A stretch of 64,000 bases of DNA. Origin: B30-G6 sp963701385. Lineage in GTDB: Bacteria > Desulfobacterota > Desulfobacteria > Desulfobacterales > B30-G6. The notes under the pieces were generated by a model. That model was not told the DNA's origin and ran no database searches. It was given only the letters and a program-made list of their open reading frames with translations. Positions 23,028-31,084 of the stretch are shown one piece after another (position 1 is the first letter of the stretch; the number at the start of each line of letters is the position of its first letter). The stretch is from contig CAVOZW010000027.1 in NCBI GenBank assembly GCA_963701385.1, positions 62,001 through 126,000 of the forward strand. Reading direction: 5' to 3'. The position numbers were made by a program, and so were the translations under genes.

Positions 23028-24899
23028 TCAGCGCGGTTTCTCTATGGCCCGGGTCGGACACGTCTGCAGACAGGATCCATCGCCGATACAGAGATCCGGG
23101 TTGATGGTCACCCTCCCGTCTTTATGCCTGGTAAATGTCGGACACCCGAAGGATGCCACACATGCATGCGTCTGGTTACACAATGCCTGATCGATATGAA
23201 CCTGTTTGGCCTGATAACCGGATTTTCTTCGCGCTTCCCGTGTGAATTTCAACATGCACGGATGCCTCGCGATAAGAACACTGAATTCCGGATTCCCCAC
23301 GGCCGTTTTAACCAGTTCTGTTAGTTTGGATTGCTGATACGTATCGACTTCGTAGATATGTTTCACGCCAAGACCTTCCAGCACCTGTCGCACCGGAACC
23401 TTGTTCGTGGGGCCGTTGACATTTTTTCCCACAGCCGCATGGTCCTGGTGGCCTGTCATGGCCGTGGTACCGTTTTCCATCAGAATCAATGTGATGGGGT
23501 GCTGGTTGAAAACGGCATTGAGAATGCCCGCTAAACCGGCATGAAAAAAGGTCGAGTCCCCCAGGAAGACGATCACCTTCCGCGAAGTGTTGAAAAGAGC
23601 GAGCCCGGCGCCGATGCCTGGAGACGCGCCCATACACATCATGACCTGCCCCATCTCATACGGTGGAAGGTATCCCAGGGTGTGGCAACCGATATCGGCA
23701 ACCGTAATGTCCTGACCGGAAATGGCTTTCTTGATGGCATGAAATGCGCTGCGATGACCGCATCCCGGACACATCTGGGGAGGACGGTTCAATACGATCG
23801 CCGGAAACTCGGCTTGCGGGATTCTGGTCGGAAGCATGTCGGGCCAGGTGTCTTTCAACACGTCCCGCACCTTGTCTGAAGTGTATTCCCCGATCCAAGC
23901 CTCAAGATCCATTTTACCTAATATACGTGTTTTCAAACCAGCGTCATAGGCCAAGGATTTGACTTCTTTTTCCAGAAGATTGTCCAATTCCTCCAGAATT
24001 TTCACTTCATCATGGGACCGCACAAATGATTCAATGCGTTTGCGGGGAATGGGATGTACAAAACCGAGTTTCAGAATGTCCGGTTTCTCGTTCGCCTTTT
24101 CCAGAACGTCCATCAACGATAGAAACGGTAACCCCATGACAACAACGCCTCTGCGTCGGTTCCGGTTGTCAATCAGCAGATTTAGATTTGAGTCGTCTGC
24201 GATCGCCTCAATTTCGGCCAGCTTGCGAAGGGCCTCCCTTTTCTTGGTCAATGCCTCTGCGGTGAGCGGCACATAGGGACCGTTTTGGGCATCAAAACGG
24301 GGACTATCGTCCAGTCGGACCGGATTGAATGCCGAAAAGGCGACTTTCTCTTTTGCATGGCAGACATGGGTTGTCAGTCTCAAAATGATCGGCATGTGGT
24401 ATTCCCGGGACAACCTGGCTGCTTCTTTGTAAAAATCGACCACTTCCGCGGGGTTCGACGGCTCCAGCACCGGTGTGTAACTCATGTGGGCAACATGTCT
24501 GTTGTCCTGTTCGTTCTGAGATGAATTGGCTCCAGGGTCGTCACCCAGTACCACCACCATTCCGCCGATGATGTTCATGCTGCTGAGTTGCACAAAGGTG
24601 TCGGACGCCACGTTCAACCCCACGCTTTTAAAAAAAACAGTTGACAGATGCCCATTGAGTGCGGCGCCGAACGCCACTTCGGTGGCAACTTTCTCGTTGG
24701 TCGAAAATTCAAAATAAAAGGGACGATCCTTCTCGGGAATGGATTGGATGGCGGTGGCGATTTCAGGGGTCGGCGATCCAGGATAAGACGTGACCACGCG
24801 CGTACCTGTCTCGATCATCGCACGAACGAGGGCCGTGTTACCCATTACGATTTCTTCAAAAGGGCCTTCCCTCATCAACATGGCTCCCATTTGTTTCAT
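23028..24899 (-). CDS. iorA: Indolepyruvate:ferredoxin oxidoreductase, alpha subunit
   Basis: The 623-residue catalytic subunit. It combines a pyrimidine-binding half (VTSYPGSPTPEIATA, NEKVATEVAFGAAL) and a thiamine diphosphate-binding half (MCPGCGHRSAFH, DIGCHTLGYLPPYEMG, FLGDSTFFHAG). The C-terminal ferredoxin domain has Cys clusters in CNQTHACVASFGCP and CIGDGSCLQTCP. The first cluster is atypically spaced (CxxxxxCxxxxxC), as often seen in IorA. ATG 24899 follows AAGGATGATGAG; the longer frame to 24938 is less likely. It transfers electrons to ferredoxin in the cytoplasm and forms an operon with iorB. Confidence 0.92.
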   Translation of the reverse strand: MKQMGAMLMREGPFEEIVMGNTALVRAMIETGTRVVTSYPGSPTPEIATAIQSIPEKDRPFYFEFSTNEKVATEVAFGAALNGHLSTVFFKSVGLNVASDTFVQLSSMNIIGGMVVVLGDDPGANSSQNEQDNRHVAHMSYTPVLEPSNPAEVVDFYKEAARLSREYHMPIILRLTTHVCHAKEKVAFSAFNPVRLDDSPRFDAQNGPYVPLTAEALTKKREALRKLAEIEAIADDSNLNLLIDNRNRRRGVVVMGLPFLSLMDVLEKANEKPDILKLGFVHPIPRKRIESFVRSHDEVKILEELDNLLEKEVKSLAYDAGLKTRILGKMDLEAWIGEYTSDKVRDVLKDTWPDMLPTRIPQAEFPAIVLNRPPQMCPGCGHRSAFHAIKKAISGQDITVADIGCHTLGYLPPYEMGQVMMCMGASPGIGAGLALFNTSRKVIVFLGDSTFFHAGLAGILNAVFNQHPITLILMENGTTAMTGHQDHAAVGKNVNGPTNKVPVRQVLEGLGVKHIYEVDTYQQSKLTELVKTAVGNPEFSVLIARHPCMLKFTREARRKSGYQAKQVHIDQALCNQTHACVASFGCPTFTRHKDGRVTINPDLCIGDGSCLQTCPTRAIEKPR

Positions 24900-25250
24900 C
24901 TCATCATCCTTATGTTTGCTCGTTGTCTCGACGATCATACAGCAGATTGAAAAACCGTGCAGCTAGCGACGTAATCTTTTGCAACTACACTTCAAGAATC
25001 ATGCCAGTTTCATGCTGACCTTCAGATATTGGCAGGCAGGCACGGATGCGATAAACACCCCCCGCAGTGCTTCCCGTTTTTTTCAATAAGGTCTTAGATA
25101 AAGCGTGTAAGACATCCAGGGTTCGTCATAAAACTTCCCCAGCCGTGCTTAGAGGGTATTTCATAAAAGAGTTGCATTATTTAATATAATAGTTAAGATT
25201 AAGTAATAAAAAAAATCGTTACTCGATTTTTTTGAAATGGAGGTCTTGAT
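24900..25250. other. Intergenic region between divergent iorA and the 25251 gene
   Basis: 351 bp with no credible gene. The last 60 bp before 25251 are strongly A/T-rich and contain TATAAT at 25195-25200, a possible -10 element for the plus-strand gene, though no well-placed -35 hexamer is clear. No repeats or strong hairpins were noticed. Confidence 0.4.
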
Positions 25251-25883
25251 ATGGCTGCCAATGAAAAATGGACCATCGATATTTCCCTGCCCCAAACCAC
25301 TTCATCCGACTTGAGAGGTCGGCAATCGGTTCGAGCAACCTTCAAGCTGACCGAAGAATGTATCGGCGCCCTCAGTATTGTCGCAACCCATCTAGGAATC
25401 AAACAAAAATCCCTATTCGACCATCTTGTGGAAGACGTGAGCTCACTGAGAGCCATCGCGCGTGAAATGAAAAATACCAGCGTACGCATGCAGAATCGGG
25501 TTCAAAAAACCTTTGTGATCAGTCGCAAATCGCTTCGCTCTCTCGAAACCGTTTCCAAGAGTCACAACGCCCCGCGCGACGCCCTGGTTGAATTTTCCGT
25601 TCAGCGCTTATTACCCATCATCATCAATGAGCAAAAACGGCATCAATCCCGAAAAAAAATGCGCAGGGAAATTGCAGCTCATTTCGAGGCTGGGAAAACG
25701 CTTCTGACCAGGCTAACGGATGTCCTGGGTACGGAAGATCCCGTTCTCAGCAGGATGGCCGCTTTAATGACGAGCTATGACAACGCCTATGCAGCCATCG
25801 ACGCTTTTATCGAGCGCGGAAAAGCCATTGAAGAATTCGATCCCGAAATGTTGAAGCAGATGGTCGAAACCCTCGAGAAGTAG
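25251..25883 (+). CDS. Uncharacterised protein with two ribbon-helix-helix-like segments
   Basis: A 210-residue protein not recognised as a named family. GGAGG lies 9 nt before the ATG. Two segments have the strand-helix-turn-helix look of ribbon-helix-helix DNA-binding folds: RQSVRATFKLTEECIGALSI with the following helix SLFDHLVED (about 24-62), and NRVQKTFVISRKSLRSLETV with DALVEFSVQRLLP (about 83-122). The rest is basic (KRHQSRKKMRRE) and helical. It lies alone between iorA (divergent) and a DsrE-like gene (convergent). A DNA-binding regulator is my best guess, offered with low certainty. The A/T-rich promoter region upstream suggests its own transcription start. Confidence 0.7.
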   Translation: MAANEKWTIDISLPQTTSSDLRGRQSVRATFKLTEECIGALSIVATHLGIKQKSLFDHLVEDVSSLRAIAREMKNTSVRMQNRVQKTFVISRKSLRSLETVSKSHNAPRDALVEFSVQRLLPIIINEQKRHQSRKKMRREIAAHFEAGKTLLTRLTDVLGTEDPVLSRMAALMTSYDNAYAAIDAFIERGKAIEEFDPEMLKQMVETLEK

Positions 25884-25911
25884 GTCCGGGGCCGCCTCGG
25901 CCATTGAAACG

Positions 25912-26355
25912 TTAGGTAAACAAGCAGATCTTACAATTTTTGGCATACCTTAGAAACGCTTCCGCGGTCCATACGACGACACCTTCTATCAGTTTTTTTT
26001 CATCGATTTCCATCATGTCGATAGTCATTTTACAGGCAATCAGCTCGACGCCTTCTATCTGGGCCATTTCCTGCAGATCTGCCAGGGAAGGAATGTTCGC
26101 CTTTTCTATTTTTTTCTTCATCATGCCCGTTGCCAGGGTGGTCATTCCCGGAATGGACCCCATGACGCCCGGCGGAAAAAACTTCGCCCGGTCGAATCCA
26201 CCTTTAAGTACCAAATTCAATCCCATAAATGAATAAAAGATCTTGCTTTCCATCCCCTGCCTGGCCGCATTGATGCCGAGAACAAGTGACGGGTAAGCGC
26301 CGTCGATGGTGTCCTTGACACATATAAATGCAGCTTTTTCGATTTGGTTGCTCAT
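25912..26355 (-). CDS. DsrE/DsrF/DrsH-like family protein
   Basis: A 147-residue protein of the DsrE-like fold, a family of small sulfur-relay or sulfur-binding proteins. Family features are the first strand KAAFICVKDTIDGAYPSLVLGINAARQG, the hydrophobic Gly/Met-rich stretch PGVMGSIPGMTTLATGMMKKKIE, and VELIACKMTIDMMEI with the conserved Cys that may carry persulfide. It is the last gene of a minus-strand run: ferritin-like, DUF2156, TrxB-like, DsrE-like. The second DsrE-family gene in the window is at 46560. The role is probably cytoplasmic thiol or sulfane-sulfur transfer, by family resemblance only. Confidence 0.82.
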   Translation of the reverse strand: MSNQIEKAAFICVKDTIDGAYPSLVLGINAARQGMESKIFYSFMGLNLVLKGGFDRAKFFPPGVMGSIPGMTTLATGMMKKKIEKANIPSLADLQEMAQIEGVELIACKMTIDMMEIDEKKLIEGVVVWTAEAFLRYAKNCKICLFT

Positions 26356-26430
26356 TATTCAGCCCCTGTTTGTTTGACCGACTGCCGCCGAATGCAGCCT
26401 ATAAACAAATCGCCGGCAAACGGGTTTAAT

Positions 26431-27342
26431 TTAACGAAATTTCTTCACATACTTGGATGCAGATAGACCCGCCACGCAGCCTTCACCCACGGCTTTTGCC
26501 ATCTGCCAGGGAGGTCCGCAGATGTCACCGGCTGCATAGAGACCCTCCACGTTGGTCTGCTGGGATTTATCTGTGACAATATACTGATATTTTTCGTCAT
26601 CAAGTCTCACACCCAAAGTTGCCGCCAGCGCCACCGCTCCTTTGGCACCGGTCTCGATAAAAACGCCGCTCACAGTCAATGTCTCGCCATTGTCCATACT
26701 GAGCCCCGTCACCGCTTCACTGCCATGGATCTGCGTCACCTTTCTCCCAGTGTGGAGTATGATCTCTGAAGATTCGATCAATTCAGCGAGACGGTCGGAT
26801 ACCTGAAGGCCACTTGACACCAGATGAACCTTCTCAGCATAGAAAAGAAGCGTCATGGCTCCAGATGCAGCAGCCGATTCATTTCCCACAACGGCCACTG
26901 TTGCCCCTTTGTAGAAATTGGCATCACAATCGACGCAATAACTGACGCCCTTGCCGAGCAGGACGGATTCACCCGGAATACCCAGTCGATTGCGGATCAC
27001 ACCCATGGCCAAAATAATCGACCGGGCTTCGATGGAATGTTCGCTTTCGGTTGTGATGACAAAGGCTTTGTCCGACCGGGTGATCTTGATAACATCTTCG
27101 TATAGAAAACGAGCGCCCGACGCCTTGGCCTGTTCAACGCCCTGCAGCAACAACGATGCCCCTGAAACACCGCTGAGGCAGCAATAATTTTCAACATGCG
27201 CCTTGTAAAGACTCGATTTGTACTCGCGTCCCATCACCAGTACTGACGCTTTGGCTCTGGCGGCATGGATGGCCGCCTGAAGACCAGCCGGTCCGGTTCC
27301 CAGGATAACGATTTCGTATATTTCCTGCTTGGATGAATTCAT
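26431..27342 (-). CDS. Thioredoxin reductase-like FAD/NAD(P) oxidoreductase
   Basis: A 303-residue TrxB-type flavoprotein. It has the FAD motif IVILGTGPAGLQAAIHAARA, the redox pair in SYCVDCDANFYKG at the TrxB position, a degenerate nucleotide-binding motif VAVVGNESAAASGA in place of GGGNSA, and the closing GLYAAGDICGPPWQMAKAVGEG. The altered NAD(P) loop suggests unusual donor specificity or a ferredoxin- or F420-like donor, as seen in some anaerobic TrxB homologues. GGAGG lies 5 nt before the ATG. It is probably cotranscribed with the flanking DUF2156 and DsrE-like genes. Confidence 0.85.
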   Translation of the reverse strand: MNSSKQEIYEIVILGTGPAGLQAAIHAARAKASVLVMGREYKSSLYKAHVENYCCLSGVSGASLLLQGVEQAKASGARFLYEDVIKITRSDKAFVITTESEHSIEARSIILAMGVIRNRLGIPGESVLLGKGVSYCVDCDANFYKGATVAVVGNESAAASGAMTLLFYAEKVHLVSSGLQVSDRLAELIESSEIILHTGRKVTQIHGSEAVTGLSMDNGETLTVSGVFIETGAKGAVALAATLGVRLDDEKYQYIVTDKSQQTNVEGLYAAGDICGPPWQMAKAVGEGCVAGLSASKYVKKFR

Positions 27343-27477
27343 GCCGGCACCTCCTTTCCTGCTTATCTTGCTGTGGCCGTTGCAATGAGCATGTTCCCTT
27401 TGATGTTACGATAAAGCGCTGGCAGATGGGGGCAAACAGCCGCTTATCTGTTTGGATCAGGTTGGCAATCGTTGGCA

Positions 27478-28362
27478 CTATACGGACAATTCCACATCAA
27501 ATTTTTTTATAAATCCCAAAGGGTTATAAGACAACTTGGCCTTGCGCAATCCCTCGCTGCCCAGGTCCTGCTCCCGATTTACGATGCGAACCCCCTGGCC
27601 TGTGTTTTCGAGAAACATCTGATTGATCGCCTGATAGATCCCTTTGAAATCGGGGTCCCCTTTTTCAAAATGGATCACCAGTGTGTCCGCGGAAAGCGTT
27701 TCAGCCACGGTATAGGCCACCATGTTTTTTTCAACCATGATGGCGCCGCCCATCAATCGATGAAACCGCTGCCAGTTGTCGAGCACATTTGAAATAGCCT
27801 GGTTTTCCGAATCAAGGGCTGGCTGGGAGGCACAATCCCTCCAGGTACACCAGGTCTCCTGCATTTCGATGGTCTGGTGAATATTGTCCGCAGCCAGAGG
27901 CGAATATCGGTACTCATATTTTTTTTTGAATTGATTCAGGAGATTTTTTTTCTTGTGAAACCGGTTGCCCTTCAGTTCAACAAGATCCGATGCTGAGTAA
28001 AGGTAATCCCAGTGCCCCCTTGACGGTTGTGCTTCGTAGCTGATACCGGGGTCCTGCTGCCAAAATGGCAACATCGCTTCCGGCACACGGACGAAAGACA
28101 CCGTGCTGTCAAAATAAAACCGTATGATGTCCGGCCAGTTGACTGTCGTCCAATCACCTACTGGCGCCCAGTATTTTTCATCGGGACGCGACTGCCGGAT
28201 CCAAACCAATTCAGGTGTCCAGGCCCACTCGAGTCCGTATACCTTTTCCCAACTCCACAGATTGACAAAGCTGTAGTCCGATGCCTTTTCAGGACACGCA
28301 TCTAAGAATTTCAAGTAATCCGCTTGTTTCTCCATCCGGATCGGTTCAAATTGGAGCGACAT
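27478..28362 (-). CDS. DUF2156 domain protein (phosphatidylglycerol lysyltransferase-like GNAT fold)
   Basis: A 294-residue soluble protein with the tandem GNAT-like fold of DUF2156. Recognisable pieces are ASDYSFVNLWSWEKVYGLEW near the N-terminus, DLVELKGNRFHKKKNLLNQFKKKYEY in the middle (the family's strongest signature), and RIVNREQDLGSEGLRKAKLSYNPLGFIKKF at the end. It lacks the membrane domain of MprF-type lysyltransferases, so it belongs to the stand-alone group whose function is unknown. Its start lies 2 bp after the ferritin-like stop, so the two are an operon pair. Confidence 0.85.
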   Translation of the reverse strand: MSLQFEPIRMEKQADYLKFLDACPEKASDYSFVNLWSWEKVYGLEWAWTPELVWIRQSRPDEKYWAPVGDWTTVNWPDIIRFYFDSTVSFVRVPEAMLPFWQQDPGISYEAQPSRGHWDYLYSASDLVELKGNRFHKKKNLLNQFKKKYEYRYSPLAADNIHQTIEMQETWCTWRDCASQPALDSENQAISNVLDNWQRFHRLMGGAIMVEKNMVAYTVAETLSADTLVIHFEKGDPDFKGIYQAINQMFLENTGQGVRIVNREQDLGSEGLRKAKLSYNPLGFIKKFDVELSV

Positions 28363-28364
28363 GC

Positions 28365-28820
28365 TTACCAGACCTCCGGGAAGCCGATATCGACAAAGGC
28401 ATTCTCCATCCTGCGCTTGTGTCCCCTTTCCATGGCCGCCAGATCCAGGAAGATCTTTTTTTTGTCCGCTTCCGCGCAGGTCTCTGCCAGCGCTGTGTAC
28501 TGAACCATGGCCGCTTCCTCCTTTTTCATGGCCAACGCGATGGCATCGACCGGCTTCATATCCGTCGAAAGTTCAGGCAAATCCACTTCCTCGGCAATAT
28601 GGTAATCCTGTTCCTCATGAAAATAGTCCCCCATGCGTTTGCTGATATAAATTTCCTTCAAGATCTCCCGGTGCCGCTTTTCTTCTGTTGCAAAGTCGGC
28701 GAACATCTCCTTCAGCTGTTTGTTTTCAACCTTCCTGGCGGCATCTTCGTAAAATTTTTTGGCCTCAATCTCGTTTTCCATTGCAAACTTGATGATATCT
28801 TTGTAATTACTTAAATTCAT
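28365..28820 (-). CDS. Ferritin-like/rubrerythrin-domain protein
   Basis: A 151-residue four-helix diiron protein. The repeated ligand pattern is clear: AMENEIEAKKFYED and TEEKRHREILKE in the first half, AMKKEEAAMVQYTAL and AMERGHKRRME in the second. No rubredoxin domain is present. ATG 28820 follows AAAGGGG; a start at 28838 is possible but has no site. It is the first gene of the minus-strand ferritin-like, DUF2156, TrxB-like, DsrE-like run, and is divergent from the selenocysteine rhodanese-rubrerythrin at 29005, which suggests a shared regulatory region. A role in peroxide or iron handling is inferred from the family. Confidence 0.87.
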   Translation of the reverse strand: MNLSNYKDIIKFAMENEIEAKKFYEDAARKVENKQLKEMFADFATEEKRHREILKEIYISKRMGDYFHEEQDYHIAEEVDLPELSTDMKPVDAIALAMKKEEAAMVQYTALAETCAEADKKKIFLDLAAMERGHKRRMENAFVDIGFPEVW

Positions 28821-28903
28821 ATCAGACCCCTTTCCCAAATGCGGTTATGTCAATATAATTGCCTGACGATTTGATGATGACCCGCGCGACACGCAGCGGA
28901 AAT

Positions 28904-28938
28904 CAACCCTTTTAAAGGATGATGGCATCCTTTGGTTG
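28904..28938. promoter_or_regulatory. Stem-loop in the divergent region between two ferritin-like genes
   Basis: AAAGGATG (28914-28921) pairs with CATCCTTT (28926-28933) around ATGG, and an outer CAACC/GGTTG pair (28904-28908, 28934-28938) extends it past a CTTTT bulge. It lies about 70 bp upstream of the rhodanese-rubrerythrin start and could be an operator dyad or a transcript hairpin. There is no U-run on the plus strand. Confidence 0.35.
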
Positions 28939-29004
28939 AAAGGATAATACATACTCAAGATCAATGCAAACATTATGCCGCGAAGCGAATTACAGGAGGA
29001 TATC

Positions 29005-29835
29005 ATGCGTTGGAAACAATTTTTAACACCGGTGACATCCATTTCTACCTCGGAAGCCAAAAAAATCATGGCCGGCCAGAGCCCCGGATCCTTCAATCTT
29101 GTGGATGTTCGTCAACCAAGCGAATATGCCGCGCATCATATTCCGGGCTCGAAACTCATTCCGATTGCCGAACTCGACAAAAGGCTGGATGAACTGAACC
29201 CTGCCAAACCGACGCTGGTTTACTGAGCGATGGGCGGCCGAAGCCGTGTGGCTTCGCAGATGCTGGCGGGAAAAGGATTCGACAAGGTCATGAATGTGGC
29301 CGGGGGTATCAGAGCATGGGACAGCCCGGTTGCCATGGGCCCCGAAAAGCAGGGTATGGCACTTTTCCATGGCACTGAGTCACCCGAAAAGACACTGTTG
29401 ATAGCCTATTCGCTCGAAGCGGGATTGCAGGATTTTTATCTCTCCATGACCCAAAAAGTGCAGACCAAAGCGGTTCAGAAGCTCTTCCAGAAACTGGCGG
29501 ATATCGAGATCAAGCATCAGGACCGGCTCTATGATGAATACCTGCTGGTCTCGGGAAAAAAGGTCGACCGGGAGTCCTTTGACAGTCAGAGCGCCGAATC
29601 CGCTGTGGAGGGGGGCCTCACCACAGATGAATACATCGCCATGTTCAAACCGGACCTGGAATCAGCGGGGGATGTCATCTCCCTGGCCATGTCCATCGAG
29701 GCCCAGGCGCTGGATCTTTACACACGCGCCTTCGAAGGGGGAGGAGATGAACGCAGCAAGGCGGTATTGCAAAGAATCGCTCAGGAGGAAAGAACCCATC
29801 TGGAGCAATTGGGACAGCTTTTTAATGACCTGTAG
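29005..29835 (+). CDS. Selenocysteine rhodanese-rubrerythrin fusion protein
   Basis: A predicted 276-residue selenoprotein. Residues 1-115 form a rhodanese domain (STSEAKKIM, NLVDVRQPSEYAAHHIPGS). At its active site, where rhodaneses have YC-x-x-GGRSR, the DNA reads TAC TGA GCG ATG GGC GGC CGA: Y-Sec74-A-M-GGR. The frame continues through VASQMLAGKGFDKVMNVAGG into a C-terminal ferritin-like domain with E/ExxH diiron motifs (SLEAGLQDFY, EIKHQDRLYDEY, SIEAQALDLYTRA, EERTHLEQL). AGGAGG lies 4 nt before ATG 29005. A 7-bp stem-loop follows the TGA. A standard caller would split it at 29226. Likely roles are sulfane-sulfur or peroxide chemistry coupled to diiron (inference). Confidence 0.85.
29224..29256 (+). 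promoter_or_regulatory. Candidate SECIS stem-loop after the rhodanese UGA
   Basis: The TGA at 29224-29226 is followed by CGAAGCC (29239-29245) pairing perfectly with GGCTTCG (29250-29256) around a GTGT loop that starts 20 nt after the TGA. A short stem placed just behind the UGA with a GU-containing loop is what bacterial SelB-dependent insertion signals look like. Coding constraint in this stretch is the conserved GGRSRVASQ motif, so the pairing could in part be coincidental. Confidence 0.65.
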
Positions 29836-29942
29836 GTCTATACGGGGCACCCGGTGCTCAATAGCTGCACGGTTTGGATCACCCATTTCGCTCTAGCTTA
29901 TGGTGAAACCCGAAATTCGAGTTATAATACGGAGGCGTTGAT

Positions 29943-31056
29943 ATGGACAAACATCTCGTTCTCGTTGGTGGCGGGCACGCCCATATGCTAACCCTGGCAA
30001 AGCTTCACACCTTTGTGGAGAAAGGTTACCGGGTCACCGTGGTGGGTCCCTCGGCACACCACTATTACTCCGGTATGGGACCCGGCATGCTGGGAAAAAC
30101 CTACACACCGGATGAGATCCGATTCGCTACTCGGCATGTCGTGGAAAAGCAGGGGGGAACGTTTATTCTCGGAAAGGCCGTCGGCGTCGATCCTGTTGCC
30201 AAAACCCTTATTCTTGAATCCGGCGATCAAATCGCCTACGATGTCATCTCGTTCAATGCCGGCAGTTACGTTCCCCTGCTGAACCTAAAGGAAACGACAG
30301 GCGATATCTTCTCGGCCAAACCCATCGAACGACTGCTGGAAGCACAGACACGCATCCTCGCAATGTGCTCCCGGGAAAAAATCAGTATCGGTATCGTCGG
30401 CGGCGGCCCATCCTCTGCCGAAATCGCGGGCAATGTCTGGCAACTGACCCAGAACAGCGTAAAAAACCCGCCAGAAGATCAAGATTTTTTCCGGCAAACG
30501 TTTCATGTCGCGGTTTCCGGAAAAAGTTCGGACCAAGGTAAAGAAATATCTCACACGGCGTGGTATTTACATCCATTCCGACAGTTATGTCGAAACAATC
30601 GAATCTAAAACTGTTATCCTGGCATCGGGCGAGCGCCACGACCTCGATGTCATTTTTCTGGCCCTGGGGGTCAAACCCAATCGCCTGTTCAAAGAATCCG
30701 GACTGCCCACCGGCCCTGACGGGGGGCTTTTGGTGAATGCCTACCTTCAGTGCACAGCCCATCCGGAAATTTTCGGCGGGGGCGACTGTATCTATTTTGA
30801 ACCCCGGCCCCTCGATAAAGTGGGTGTCTATGCGGTCCGTGAAAACCCCATTCTCTATGCCAATCTCATGGCGACCCTGGATGACGAGCCACTGCAGCCT
30901 TTTGATCCGGGCGGCGATTATCTTCTGATCTTCAACATGGGAGGTAATAAGGGGGTTTTGCAAAAGAAATGGCTTTTTCTGAGTGGGAAACTCGCTTTTA
31001 TCATCAAGGACGCTATCGACCGTAAGTTCATGAAAAAATTTCAAGCCCTTGAGTAA
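29943..31056 (+). pseudogene. NDH-2/sulfide:quinone reductase-like FAD oxidoreductase, interrupted by a frameshift
   Basis: A flavoprotein of about 370 residues split by one extra base. The first frame from ATG 29943 (GGAGG upstream) has LVLVGGGHAHMLTLAK, GPSAHHYYSGMGPGML and SIGIVGGGPSSAEIAGN. The second frame carries IYIHSDSYVETIE, FLALGVKPNRLF and EIFGGGDCIYF. Removing one base in GAAGATC at 30474-30480 gives PEIKIFSGKRFMSRFPEKV in a single frame. The opening VGGGHAH and the overall length fit the NDH-2/SQR-like group of pyridine nucleotide-disulfide oxidoreductases. It follows the selenocysteine rhodanese fusion by 107 bp in the same direction, so it may act on the same sulfur or electron pathway. 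Mutation versus sequencing error is unresolved. Confidence 0.8.
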
Positions 31057-31084
31057 GAAAATCGCTAGGCAATTTTCTTTTTTA
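31055..31084. terminator. Bidirectional terminator between convergent genes
   Basis: AAGAAAAT (31055-31062) pairs with ATTTTCTT (31072-31079), extended by an inner GC/GC pair around TAG, followed by a run of T on the plus strand. It overlaps both neighbouring stop codons, of the flavoprotein ending at 31056 and the SagB-like gene ending at 31065. Confidence 0.65.
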
